Assembly (NCBI RefSeq): GCF_900106835.1
Contig: NZ_FNNR01000009.1
Coordinates: 169,979 to 233,978 of the forward strand
From: Arthrobacter sp. cf158
Lineage (GTDB): Bacteria > Actinomycetota > Actinomycetes > Actinomycetales > Micrococcaceae
Length of the DNA: 64,000 nt
Reading direction: 5' to 3'
The position numbers and the translations under genes were made by a program. Of the stretch, positions 8,355-16,587 are shown in pieces (position 1 is the first letter of the stretch; each line of letters starts with the position of its first letter). The notes beneath the pieces were generated by a model. That model worked only from the letters and a program-made list of their open reading frames with translations. It was not told where the DNA came from and ran no database searches.

Positions 8355-9832
8355 TGATGCACCTCCGCATCGAAGCCGTCCAGGAAGCGATCCATGATGC
8401 CGGGAATGTTGTTGGTGGGCCTGTATTGGTCTACGCGGTCATTGAAGTCCGAGCCGATGATGTCCCGGGCTTGCTGGGGGTCGTTCGCCAGGAGGTCCTG
8501 ATAGGCCGGAAGGGTGTCCTGTTTGATAAGGGCCCACCGCTGGTCAGCGTCGGCGATATTGCCGTCAGGGAATCCAGTGGTGAAGTCGGTGCGGAACTGC
8601 GCGGGGTTATCCCAGTTGGTAAAGGGGATGTTCTCGGGCCCAGGGCTCTCCACGCTGAACTCGTAGGGGAAGACCTCGGGGTAGCTCTTGGCTCCGGGGA
8701 TGGACGGCTCGCCCGCCAGGGTGACCATGTAGGTTACCGCTTCCCCGCCAGGGTGGTTGCGCATGTTCGTGTAGTCGTCAGCGATGATTTCGTTTTGCTC
8801 GCGGTAGAGCAGGGCCGTGTTGCCTTCCTTAACCTGTGCCGGGTCACCGGAATCGATGTGCGCCCAGGCTTCTGCAGTTCCCGGGTCAATTGCACCGGAG
8901 TCGCGAAGGCGGTTGATTTCCTCGATGCCGCCGTTCATGTACGCCTGGTGCTGGCGTGCCTGGTCCAGGAAGATCTCTTTGTTCATGTCCAGCATGGACG
9001 TTTCATAGAACTTGATCTCGGCATCGGTCATGCCGGCGAGTTGCTCGATCTGGTCCAGCACCGGGATCGGGATGTCCGAGGCAGGGTTGTCGGCTATTTG
9101 CTGTGCCAGGTCACGCAGCATGGACATGTCCTTGAATCCACCGGCAAAGGATGGACCGATCATGTTCGCCATGCCGGCCCACTGCAGGTCCGGGTTGGAC
9201 AGGAAGGCCTGTCCGTAGAAGTCGTAGACCTTCTTGATGGTTTCCCAGTTGTATTCAGTGCCCCTGCTGGTGTCCCACGTTGAGGGGTCGATGCCCATCT
9301 CCCGCATGGCCTGCTGGTTCCAGTAATCGCTGAGGAACTGTGAGTACTCCGGCGACTTCTTTTCAATGAGGCCGGAATCGGCGGCCGCATCCATCGCGGC
9401 CTTGGCTTCCTCGGGGTGTTCCAGTGCCCACTTCTTGAATTCATCGCTGCGGAGGTATTCGGACCGCTCCTGCGGCGTCATACCGCTGAGCAGGTCCGTT
9501 AGCTCCTGGCCGTTCCCGCCTGGCGAGCCGGATCCACCGGGACCACCACCACTGCCTCCGCCCGTGCTGGCAGAATCCTGTTCCTGGGCGTTCTTTAACA
9601 AGCTCTGGGAGGCGGCCTTGATTCCGGAAGCCGCACTTTGGAGAGCCCTCAAATGCGAGTTGCTCCATTCATGACGGAACCGGTCGCCGTCGTTGCCCCG
9701 CCACGGACTGTTGTTGATTGAACCCGAGAGCTGTTGTCCCAGATCCGTGAGTCGATCCGCATTGCGCGCCAGTTCCTTGGCCAACTGCCGCAGCTGTGCG
9801 ACGTCTGCGCCGTAGAAGTTGCCCGCCACCAT
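8351..9832 (-). CDS. WXG100-like N-terminal domain protein (putative type VII substrate)
   Basis: 493 residues from the ATG at 9832 (GTG at 9829 and ATG at 9868 are in-frame alternatives). With this start the W-R-G turn of SPWRGNDGDRF falls at residue 44, the usual place for the WXG motif, between two helices (about 8-40 and 50-85). A Gly/Ser linker (about 95-125, GGGSGGGPGGSGSPGG) joins it to a C-terminal domain of about 360 residues that I do not recognise, rich in helices and aromatic residues. No signal peptide is present, as expected for ESX/T7SS substrates. No EccC, EccB or other secretion gene is nearby. It is coupled to a lipoprotein gene. Confidence 0.72.
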   Translation of the reverse strand: MVAGNFYGADVAQLRQLAKELARNADRLTDLGQQLSGSINNSPWRGNDGDRFRHEWSNSHLRALQSAASGIKAASQSLLKNAQEQDSASTGGGSGGGPGGSGSPGGNGQELTDLLSGMTPQERSEYLRSDEFKKWALEHPEEAKAAMDAAADSGLIEKKSPEYSQFLSDYWNQQAMREMGIDPSTWDTSRGTEYNWETIKKVYDFYGQAFLSNPDLQWAGMANMIGPSFAGGFKDMSMLRDLAQQIADNPASDIPIPVLDQIEQLAGMTDAEIKFYETSMLDMNKEIFLDQARQHQAYMNGGIEEINRLRDSGAIDPGTAEAWAHIDSGDPAQVKEGNTALLYREQNEIIADDYTNMRNHPGGEAVTYMVTLAGEPSIPGAKSYPEVFPYEFSVESPGPENIPFTNWDNPAQFRTDFTTGFPDGNIADADQRWALIKQDTLPAYQDLLANDPQQARDIIGSDFNDRVDQYRPTNNIPGIMDRFLDGFDAEVHQ

Positions 9833-9930
9833 GCCCCCAAAGTTGTTTGCCGTTGATCTGACCCCCATCCTAGGCCGAGGCCAGAGCCCGGCACATGGGC
9901 ACAACTGCCCTATGTGAATAACGTGAGTCG

Positions 9931-10398
9931 CTACTCCTGGAGCAGCCCTGTGGTCCGGTACGGAATGACTTCCCGCAGGAACATGCTGGTGGAGGTCCGC
10001 ACGATTCCGGGGCATAGACGAATTTCCTCGGATACCCGGTACAGATCATCGGGGCTCTTGGCCACCACCCTAATGATGAGGTCCGTGTCTCCGGCAGGCG
10101 CGTGGCATTCGAGGACTTCGGGGATTTTCCGGAGGGCTGCGATTGCCTCGTTGAGATGGCTTTGGTCCAGTTCGGCGCTCACTGCGGCAGCAACGCCCCG
10201 TCCCAGGGCGGTGGGCAGGACGCGGCTGCTGTTGGGTCGCAGGGCGCCGGATGCCGTCATCCGCTCAAGGCGGGACTGCACCGTTCCGCGTGCGAGGTGC
10301 AGTTTCTGCGCCAACACCATGATGGGGACCCGCGGATCGTCGTCCAGTGCGGCGAGGATTCGGCGGTCGGTGGCGTCGAGTTCCTGCAATGTGACCAC
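9931..10398 (-). CDS. Lrp/AsnC family transcriptional regulator
   Basis: 155 residues: HTH at about 5-60 (LDATDRRILAALDDDPRVPIMVLAQKL), AsnC/RAM domain at about 70-150. It is unlike the Lrp protein at 7143 in sequence outside the HTH. Its natural target would be the gene divergent from it, but the region to the right (10399-10650) contains only a 55-codon frame, so the partner may have been lost. Confidence 0.88.
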   Translation of the reverse strand: MVTLQELDATDRRILAALDDDPRVPIMVLAQKLHLARGTVQSRLERMTASGALRPNSSRVLPTALGRGVAAAVSAELDQSHLNEAIAALRKIPEVLECHAPAGDTDLIIRVVAKSPDDLYRVSEEIRLCPGIVRTSTSMFLREVIPYRTTGLLQE

Positions 10399-10483
10399 TT
10401 CCTGACCAGGTTTTCGTATGGGACTAGTCAGATCGACCAGTCATCTCAATGTCTGTTGCACCTACTGTATGCCTACTGCTGAA

Positions 10484-10651
10484 ATGGTGACAACGAAGCA
10501 GGACGAGGCTACCGCCGGACCCCGCAGGCACCAGGCACCCGGAACACCACCCGGAGCCCTGCATAGGTTTCCCGCAAGGAAGCAGCCGCTGATTGACTCT
10601 TGTTCACAGCATTGTCATTCTGCACTCGCCCGTCGTAGGGCAGCACAGTAA
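10484..10651 (+). other. Short open frame ending at a terminator, possible gene remnant
   Basis: A 55-codon frame opens at an ATG at 10484 (or GTG at 10487) and stops exactly where the strong terminator at 10650 begins. The first residues (MVTTKQDEATAGPRR) look like a natural N-terminus; the rest is His/Arg/Pro-rich and looks out of frame. It is divergent from the Lrp gene. A decayed or internally deleted Lrp-controlled gene would explain the promoter, short frame and orphan terminator. Apart from this frame, 10399-10736 shows no gene. Confidence 0.3.
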
Positions 10652-10695
10652 GAGCCCCTGAGCCACCGGATCGTTGCGGTGGCTGAGGGGCTCTT
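10650..10695 (+). terminator. Strong intrinsic terminator
   Basis: A perfect 18-bp stem, AAGAGCCCCTGAGCCACC with its complement, and a 10-nt loop. The right arm ends in CTCTTGT. There is no full-length gene before it on either strand within 250 bp. Confidence 0.8.
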
Positions 10696-10736
10696 GTCGT
10701 GCCGGCACTCACGGCGCCGGCGAATAGGCTTGGAGC

Positions 10737-11624
10737 ATGACTCCTGCTGGCCGCTTCGCCCCGAGCCCATCCGGCGAACTGCACGTCGGCAACTTGCGCA
10801 CAGCCATCCTTGCCTGGCTGTTCGCAAAATCCAGCGGCCGTGATTTCCTGCTGCGGGTAGAGGACCTGGATCGTGCACGGGCCGGCGCCGAGGCGGAGCA
10901 GCTCCGCGATCTGGAGGCAATCGGCGTGAGGTGGGATGCCGCCGTCGTACGCCAGACTGAGCGCGCGGCGCTTTACAGCGACGCTATTGCCCGCCTCACC
11001 AAGGAAGGCCGTACGTACGAATGCTTCTGTACACGGCGGGAAATCCAGGAGGCCCCGTCCGCTCCGCATGCACCGCAGGGCGCGTATCCGGGGACGTGCA
11101 GGCGGTTGTCCCACGCCGAACGTGAGATCCGGCGCGCCTCACGCCCGGCGTCGATCCGCTTGCGGTCGGACGTCATGGAGTGGGCTGTTGAGGACCAGTT
11201 GCACGGAACATTCGTGGGCATGGTGGACGACTTCGTGTTGCGCCGAAATGACGGCGTGACGGCCTACAACCTGGCGGTCGTGGTGGACGATGCTGCCCAG
11301 GGAATCGACCAGGTGGTGCGGGGCGACGACCTCCTCTCATCCACCCCGCGGCAGGCTTATCTGGCTGCCCTGCTCGGCCTGCCTGTCCCGGAATATGCCC
11401 ACGTTCCGCTGGTGGTGAATCACGACGGCGTGAGGCTGGCAAAGCGCGACGGTGCCGTGACGCTGGGCGACCTCGCCGCCGCCGGAATTCCCGTGCATCG
11501 CGTGCGCGACCTGATCCTTGAATCGCTCCGGCTTCCTGCTGGTTCATTGCAGGACGCGCTCCCGGCATTCAACCCCCAAACGCTGCCAAACGAGCCGTGG
11601 GTGTGGATAACGCCCCGGGCCTGA
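10737..11624 (+). CDS. gluQ: Glutamyl-Q tRNA(Asp) synthetase
   Basis: 295 residues. This truncated glutamyl-tRNA synthetase paralog activates glutamate and attaches it to queuosine 34 of tRNA(Asp), not to tRNA(Glu). The class I HIGH-like motif is PSPSGELHVGNLR (residues 8-20) and the KMSKS-like loop is RLAKRDGAVTL (about 235). Zinc-site cysteines appear as CFC and YPGTC, the anticodon-binding domain is missing, and the length is right. TAGGCT 6 nt before the ATG, overlapping GGAGC, suggests a leaderless or very short leader. Confidence 0.93.
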   Translation: MTPAGRFAPSPSGELHVGNLRTAILAWLFAKSSGRDFLLRVEDLDRARAGAEAEQLRDLEAIGVRWDAAVVRQTERAALYSDAIARLTKEGRTYECFCTRREIQEAPSAPHAPQGAYPGTCRRLSHAEREIRRASRPASIRLRSDVMEWAVEDQLHGTFVGMVDDFVLRRNDGVTAYNLAVVVDDAAQGIDQVVRGDDLLSSTPRQAYLAALLGLPVPEYAHVPLVVNHDGVRLAKRDGAVTLGDLAAAGIPVHRVRDLILESLRLPAGSLQDALPAFNPQTLPNEPWVWITPRA

Positions 11625-11650
11625 AGGTCCTGACCCCGTAGGCTGTCTGG

Positions 11651-12796
11651 ATGCATTCACAGGTGATCGCCCCAGGTTTTGAACCCGTAGCTGAGCTCTT
11701 TGGCCGTTTCCTCGAACAGGATCCGGACTACTCCGCGCAAGTAGCGGCGTACCATCGTGGCGTCAAAGTGCTGGACCTGAGCGGCGGGCCGCACATCCGC
11801 CCGGATTCGGTGACGGGTGTCTTTTCCTGTTCCAAAGGCATGGCTGGGCTTGTCATGGCGTTGCTGGTGCAGGACGGCGAGCTGGACCTTGACGCCGAGG
11901 TGGTCAAGTATTGGCCCGAATTTGGCGTCGAGGGCAAAGCCTCGATCACTGTCGCGCAGCTCCTGTCCCATCAGGCCGGGCTCTTGGGTGTGGACGGTGG
12001 CCTGACCCTTGAGGAGGTCAACAACTCGGAGCTCGCGGCCGTGAAGCTCGCCAAACTGGCGCCGCTGTGGAAGCCGGGTGCGGCGTTTGGCTATCACGCG
12101 CTGACCATTGGCATCTTCACGGAAGAGCTGTGCCGCCGCATCACTGGTTCCACGCTGCAGGAGGTCTTCGAGCAGCGGATCCGTGCCGTGACCGGTGCTC
12201 ACTTCTACCTTGGCCTGCCCGATTCCGAGGAGGCCCGCTTTGAGCCGTTCCGCTGGGCGGCCGATCCCTCGTGGCCATGGGTGGACCCGGCCAGCCACGT
12301 CGGCTTGGCCGCCAACGCGGCCGTGGGCGACATCCTGGACTTGCCGAACATTCGTGAAGTCCGCGCGGCAGGCCTGAGCTCGGCCGCAGGCGTGGCGAGT
12401 GCGGAAGGAATGGCGAGGATCTATGCGGCGACGCTGACCGGGCTGGCCGGCGACGGTGCTGGATCAGCGGTCGGCGGGCAGGACGCCGTCGGGCCGCTGC
12501 TGACCGAGGAGACAATTCGTGCGATGACCAGTGAGCAGGTGTTCGGGATCGACCGCGTTTTCGGGGAGACCGGCTGCTTCGCCACTGTTTTCATGAAGTC
12601 GCACAGCCGCATGCCGTTCGGCAGTTACCGCGCGTTCGGGCACGACGGCGCCAGCGCGTCGTTGGGGTTCGCGGACCCCGTGTACGAACTCGGCTTCGGG
12701 TACGTGCCGCAGCAGGCGGAGCCCGGGGGAGTGGGCTGCCGCAACTTCCAGCTGAGTTCAGCGGTTCGGGAGGTTATCGCGGGCCTCGCGTCCTAG
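11651..12796 (+). CDS. Serine hydrolase, beta-lactamase class C / EstB family
   Basis: 381 residues of the penicillin-binding-protein-like hydrolase family. The catalytic S-x-x-K is S59-C-S-K62 (FSCSKG) and the Tyr motif is Y148-H-A. No signal peptide is visible, so it is likely a cytoplasmic esterase of the EstB type and not a secreted beta-lactamase. TAGGCT lies 6 nt before the ATG. It follows gluQ by 26 bp but probably has its own promoter. Its end overlaps the convergent TetR gene by 4 bp. Confidence 0.87.
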   Translation: MHSQVIAPGFEPVAELFGRFLEQDPDYSAQVAAYHRGVKVLDLSGGPHIRPDSVTGVFSCSKGMAGLVMALLVQDGELDLDAEVVKYWPEFGVEGKASITVAQLLSHQAGLLGVDGGLTLEEVNNSELAAVKLAKLAPLWKPGAAFGYHALTIGIFTEELCRRITGSTLQEVFEQRIRAVTGAHFYLGLPDSEEARFEPFRWAADPSWPWVDPASHVGLAANAAVGDILDLPNIREVRAAGLSSAAGVASAEGMARIYAATLTGLAGDGAGSAVGGQDAVGPLLTEETIRAMTSEQVFGIDRVFGETGCFATVFMKSHSRMPFGSYRAFGHDGASASLGFADPVYELGFGYVPQQAEPGGVGCRNFQLSSAVREVIAGLAS

Positions 12797-13431
12797 CTGT
12801 GCAAGGCTGCCTGCGAGGCGTGCGTCGCCTGGGCGGCAGGAACCCCTGTGGCCATGCCTGCCCATAGGGTGTCGGTGGTGGCGGCAACCACGGCGTCCAC
12901 CGTCGTCCCCTCCAAATGGTCTCCAGCCGCAAGCAGTGCTGCTCCGTGAAGGCTTACGAAGCAGACCATGGCCAGGGTCTCGGGGTCACCTGCCGCCAAC
13001 ACGCCCGCGTTCTGGGCTTCGGTGATCATGGCCCGGGCCACGTGAATCCCTTGTTCGCCCGTGCTTCGCAGCTCGGCGCTGGAGTCCGGATGGTGCTTCG
13101 TGGAGTACATCACCGTGAGGAGCGCAGGGTGGGCTACGGCGAAATCGACGTACGCCTTCCCGACGCTGAAGAACTTGCCGCGGAGCTCCTCACCTGACTG
13201 GGCGGCGTTCGCGATAAGGCTGTTCATTGATTCAAAGCCGGTCAGCGCCAAAGCATCGATCAGGGCTTGCTTGTCGCGGAAGTGTTTGGCGGGTGCGCCA
13301 TGGCTGACGTTCACGTCGCGGGCGAGCTGCCGCAAAGACAGGCCTTCCACGCCCACTTCTTCGATGGTCTCCATGGCACGCTCCAACAGTGCCTCGCGGA
13401 GTTTGCCGTGGTGGTAGGGCTGCTCGGTCAT
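12793..13431 (-). CDS. TetR family transcriptional regulator
   Basis: 212 residues. N-terminal HTH (about 8-55: LREALLERAMETIEEVGVEGLSLRQLARDVNVSHGAPAKHF) and a C-terminal ligand domain resembling TetR_C_33 (WHG-type). It is divergent from an SDR gene, and two matching palindromes lie in the shared promoter region. It is therefore very likely an autorepressor that also controls the SDR. Confidence 0.9.
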   Translation of the reverse strand: MTEQPYHHGKLREALLERAMETIEEVGVEGLSLRQLARDVNVSHGAPAKHFRDKQALIDALALTGFESMNSLIANAAQSGEELRGKFFSVGKAYVDFAVAHPALLTVMYSTKHHPDSSAELRSTGEQGIHVARAMITEAQNAGVLAAGDPETLAMVCFVSLHGAALLAAGDHLEGTTVDAVVAATTDTLWAGMATGVPAAQATHASQAALHS

Positions 13432-13449
13432 GGGATCAGTCTAAGCCAA

Positions 13450-13502
13450 TGTAGTCATTGACAACAAAGTAGACACTGCCTACCATGTTGTCAGTGACTA
13501 CA
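13450..13502. promoter_or_regulatory. Two TetR operators
   Basis: TGTAGTCATTGACAACA (13450-13466) and TGTTGTCAGTGACTACA (13486-13502) are each palindromes of the form TGTnGTCAnTGACnACA. They are also inverted copies of each other. Centres are 36 bp apart, and a weaker GTAG/CTAC pair lies between them. They occupy the TetR-SDR intergenic region. Confidence 0.75.
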
Positions 13503-13533
13503 TGAGTCTCACCTCCCACCGATTGGATTCGCC

Positions 13534-14325
13534 ATGACGATGACCTACTCAGGCACCACCGCTCTTATCACCGGAGCAAGCTCCGGCCTGGGCGCCGAAT
13601 TCGCGGGCCAATTCGCTGCACGGGGCTCCAACCTCGTGTTGGTGGCGCGGCGCGTTGATCGCCTGGAAGAGCTGGCCCAGGAACTGCGTTCCAAGCACGG
13701 AGTCACGGTGACGGTGGTACCTATGGACCTGGGCCGCCCTGGCGTTGGCAGCGAACTCTTCGAGGAGGTCGCTGGCCTCGGAATCACCGTGGACACGCTC
13801 ATCAACAACGCTGGCTTCGGCACGCATTCGCCCTTTGTGGAGGAGGACCCGGACACAGTTGCGTCTGAGATTTCCTTGAACGTGGCCGCCCTGGTGGACA
13901 TCACGCGGGCGTTCCTTCCGGATATGCTTTCCTCCGGCAAGGGTGCGCTGGTGAACGTTGCCAGCACCGCCGCCTTCCAGCCCATCCCCGGAATGGCCGT
14001 GTACGGGGCTACCAAGGCTTTCGTCCTGAGCTTCACCGAAGCTGTGGCCCACGAGACCAAAGACTCCGGGCTCAATGTCCTGGCCCTCTGTCCCGGGGCC
14101 ACCCGCACTGAGTTCTTCGACGTCCTTGGCGGCAACTCCGCAGCCGTGGGCAAGATGCAGACCTCTGGCCAGGTTGTGGGAACGGCGCTCAAGGCGTTGG
14201 ATCGCAAGGAAACCCCCGGCAGCGTGGTCTCCGGTTGGGTCAACCGCGTCGCTGCAGGCTTCGCGCAGCGCCTGCCCAGAGCCGTCACCGTTGCCATCGC
14301 TGCTCGCGCAGTTCAGGACTGGTAG
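13534..14325 (+). CDS. SDR family oxidoreductase
   Basis: 263 residues, classical short-chain dehydrogenase: TGASSGLG cofactor loop (residues 11-18), NNAGFG, catalytic Ser in VNVASTAAF and YGATK with the catalytic Tyr and Lys. Arg residues after strand 2 (VARRVDRLEEL) favour NADP(H). The C-terminal tail after about 225 resembles the DltE/YqjQ-type SDRs. It is controlled with the divergent TetR gene. The substrate is unknown; possibly a small carbonyl compound sensed by the repressor. Confidence 0.88.
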   Translation: MTMTYSGTTALITGASSGLGAEFAGQFAARGSNLVLVARRVDRLEELAQELRSKHGVTVTVVPMDLGRPGVGSELFEEVAGLGITVDTLINNAGFGTHSPFVEEDPDTVASEISLNVAALVDITRAFLPDMLSSGKGALVNVASTAAFQPIPGMAVYGATKAFVLSFTEAVAHETKDSGLNVLALCPGATRTEFFDVLGGNSAAVGKMQTSGQVVGTALKALDRKETPGSVVSGWVNRVAAGFAQRLPRAVTVAIAARAVQDW

Positions 14326-14436
14326 GACTGGCGGACCGGTCAGGACGGGCAGTCCGGTGTTTCGGGTCCCGGAACAGCGGATAGCCTGAAGGTGAGGACC
14401 GATCCCCGCCGGTCCCTCTTCAAGCCGGAGGCCAGC

Positions 14437-14973
14437 ATGACCGAACCACGCTTCACCGTAGAGACAGCCCAGGTCCTGGCCGAAGTGGCTCACAACCGCC
14501 AGAAGGACAAACTCAAGCGTCCCTACAGGGAGCATGTTCTGGCGGTGGGGGATGCCCTGGCCGATTTTGATGAGGACATCCAGATCGCCGGATACCTTCA
14601 CGACATCGCCGAGGACACCCCCATCACCCGTCAGGCTCTGCTGGACATGGGGGTTTCAGAGCGGGCAGTGGACATTATTGAGCGCGTCACCCGCCGCTTC
14701 CACGACGACCCGGATGATTACGACGCCGGCATCCGTTACGTTGCGGAGGATCACGACGCCACGTTGGTGAAGATCGCGGACAACGCCCACAACTCCCTGC
14801 CCGAACGTGTCCGGGCGCTCGCCGAGAAGTGGCCGGACAAGCCTCCGGCCACGCGCTACGCCGATGCCCGCCCGGTGCTGTACACAGCTGTCCCAAGGGA
14901 AGAAGTGGAGCTGATCCTGCAGCGGATCAACCCCTATCTGCTCGCTGAGTTGGACGAGATCGTTCCCGAGTAG
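14437..14973 (+). CDS. HD domain phosphohydrolase
   Basis: 178 residues from the ATG at 14437, chosen because GGAG lies 6 nt upstream. The HD-type metal site is formed by the N-terminal REHV, by GYLHDIAEDT (H-D pair) and by LVKIADNAHN. This resembles the SpoT/MESH1-like HD hydrolases of RelA-family proteins. It may hydrolyse nucleotides such as (p)ppGpp, but small HD proteins have varied substrates, so the function stays general. Confidence 0.82.
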   Translation: MTEPRFTVETAQVLAEVAHNRQKDKLKRPYREHVLAVGDALADFDEDIQIAGYLHDIAEDTPITRQALLDMGVSERAVDIIERVTRRFHDDPDDYDAGIRYVAEDHDATLVKIADNAHNSLPERVRALAEKWPDKPPATRYADARPVLYTAVPREEVELILQRINPYLLAELDEIVPE

Positions 14974-15006
14974 CCTTTGGTGCCCCCAGCCTGTCTTCAG
15001 CCGCCC

Positions 15007-15216
15007 GTTGTGGGGCCTGTTTTGCGTGTTTGGCGGGGGATTTGGGGCGTAGAGTGGGCCCCGCAACGGGAGTGGGCTGAGTTGTGAGGCCTGCTTTGCG
15101 TGCCTCAACCGGCAATGAGGGTGCAGAGTGGGCCCCGCAACGGGAGTGGGCTGAGTTGTGAGGCCTGTTTTGCGTGTTTGGCGGGGGATTTGGGGTGCAG
15201 AGTGGGCCCCGCAACG
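15007..15216. repeat. 74-bp tandem hairpin repeats, 2.8 copies
   Basis: Units start at 15007, 15081 and 15155 with an exact 74-bp period; the third stops after about 62 bp. Each unit begins GTTGTGRGGCCTG and has GGGCCCCGCAAC as a near-inverted partner, so each can fold into a long hairpin. Units 1 and 3 share an inner GTTTGGCGGGGGATTTGGGG that unit 2 replaces. The block fills most of the gap between the HD and ltrA genes. Confidence 0.85.
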
Positions 15217-15225
15217 CAGGCGGAG

Positions 15226-16470
15226 TCAGCCCGCGGCAGCTTCGAGCCGCCGAAGCGCAGCCGCCCGGCCCTTGTGCCCTCGGCGCTCGTCGTACGCGAT
15301 GGACAAGCCCAGGACCACCATCATTTCCAGCATGCACAGGGGTACCGAAGCGCCCGCCGAAGCCATGGCGATGCTTCCCGCCAGGGCCACAACCACCAGC
15401 GTGGTGCTCCAGAGGAGTTCGCGGTCCCTCCCGAGCATGATGCTGTAGAGCGTCGTCAGGGACACTTTGAAAAGGATGATCGGCAAGGCAATCGAGGCCA
15501 CTGCGGAGGCCGCCGGGATGTGAGCCTCGTGATCGATGAAGTAGGCGGCAACGTGGAGCCCGGCACCCGTCGCCGCGATGGCAGCGAAGATGAAGATGTG
15601 TCCGTAGCCAAACACCCACGAGCGGTGCCTCTGGAAGTGGAGAGCGGGTCCTGAAGGCAGGATGAAGTAGATCCACCACATGGCGAAGGCCAACCCTGTG
15701 CCGCTGAGCCCAACCAACGCGGCATCCATGGTCCAGCCGTGCAAGGCAACGATCGCGCGCAGGGTCTCAATGGCTCCGATCAAGCACTCGCCCAGGGCAA
15801 TGATTGCCAGAAGTCCGTACCGTTCGGCGATGTGGTGCGCGTGCCACGGGGTGCGGATTTTCCTTTCCGCGAAGTATGGTGCTGCCATTTCCATGACGAA
15901 CAGCGGCGTTGCAATGAGGAATGTCGTGAGGACGCTTGCATCGATCAAGAGGACCGCTACCCAGCCGATCTGCACCACGGAAACGTACTTTGCGTAGCGC
16001 AGGCACGTCTCACGGCGTTCAGGATCCTGCCGGGCGGCCCGCAGCCATTGGAAGATCAGGGCCACCCGCATCACGATGTAGCCCAGCACCATGGTGACGT
16101 TGTCCACGTGCTTGCCCTCGATGATCGAGTGGAACATCGGCTCAATGCCCATGGCCAGAACCAGGACACCCACCATCTGCACCATGGTGACTACCCTGAA
16201 CACCCAATCGTCGGTGTCGTAGGCGCTGGCGAACCAAGTGAAGTTGATCCAGGCCCAGATCACGGCGAACATGGCGAAAGCGAAGGCGAGGAGCCCGGGC
16301 CAGAAGTGGGCTTCTGCCACGGCATGGGCGAACTGGTTACCGGCAACACCGAAGGCTATGACGAAGGTCAGGTCGAAGAACAGCTCAAGCGGCGTGGCAG
16401 TGCGGTGCTTCTCGTGGGGGTCGCGACCGCCCATGCGGGAAAGCGCATGGCGAAGTGGATTGGTGGACAT
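15226..16470 (-). CDS. Low temperature requirement protein A (LtrA) family
   Basis: 414 residues with about 10-12 membrane spans. The LtrA signature ATPLELFFDLTFVIAFG occurs at residues 25-42 and RYGLLAIIALGECLIGAIETL in the middle. LtrA of Listeria is needed for growth in the cold, but its biochemical role is unknown. The last residues (YDERRGHKGRAAALRRLEAAAG) are a basic cytoplasmic tail. TAATCT 7 nt before the ATG suggests a leaderless transcript. Confidence 0.9.
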   Translation of the reverse strand: MSTNPLRHALSRMGGRDPHEKHRTATPLELFFDLTFVIAFGVAGNQFAHAVAEAHFWPGLLAFAFAMFAVIWAWINFTWFASAYDTDDWVFRVVTMVQMVGVLVLAMGIEPMFHSIIEGKHVDNVTMVLGYIVMRVALIFQWLRAARQDPERRETCLRYAKYVSVVQIGWVAVLLIDASVLTTFLIATPLFVMEMAAPYFAERKIRTPWHAHHIAERYGLLAIIALGECLIGAIETLRAIVALHGWTMDAALVGLSGTGLAFAMWWIYFILPSGPALHFQRHRSWVFGYGHIFIFAAIAATGAGLHVAAYFIDHEAHIPAASAVASIALPIILFKVSLTTLYSIMLGRDRELLWSTTLVVVALAGSIAMASAGASVPLCMLEMMVVLGLSIAYDERRGHKGRAAALRRLEAAAG

Positions 16471-16502
16471 GGCTCAAAGATTACCGCTGCCCATGTCTCC
16501 TC

Positions 16503-16573
16503 GCCGAGATCGCCGGAATGCGTCGAGATCGCCGAAGAGTTCCGGCGATCTCGGCAGCGTTCCGGCGAACTCG
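16503..16573. repeat. Palindromic repeat, family A copy 1
   Basis: GCCGAGATCGCCGGAA (16503-16518) and TTCCGGCGATCTCGGC (16540-16555) are perfect inverted 16-mers, followed by another TTCCGGCGAACTCG. A related element lies at 35844-35960. It separates ltrA from the GNAT-AAA gene and could serve as a terminator. Confidence 0.75.
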
Positions 16574-16587
16574 CGGAGAGGCCGGCC

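Noticed and set aside
11651..12796. Antibiotic resistance beta-lactamase
   Set aside because: The S-x-x-K and Tyr motifs are present, but there is no signal peptide and the sequence fits cytoplasmic EstB-type esterases better.
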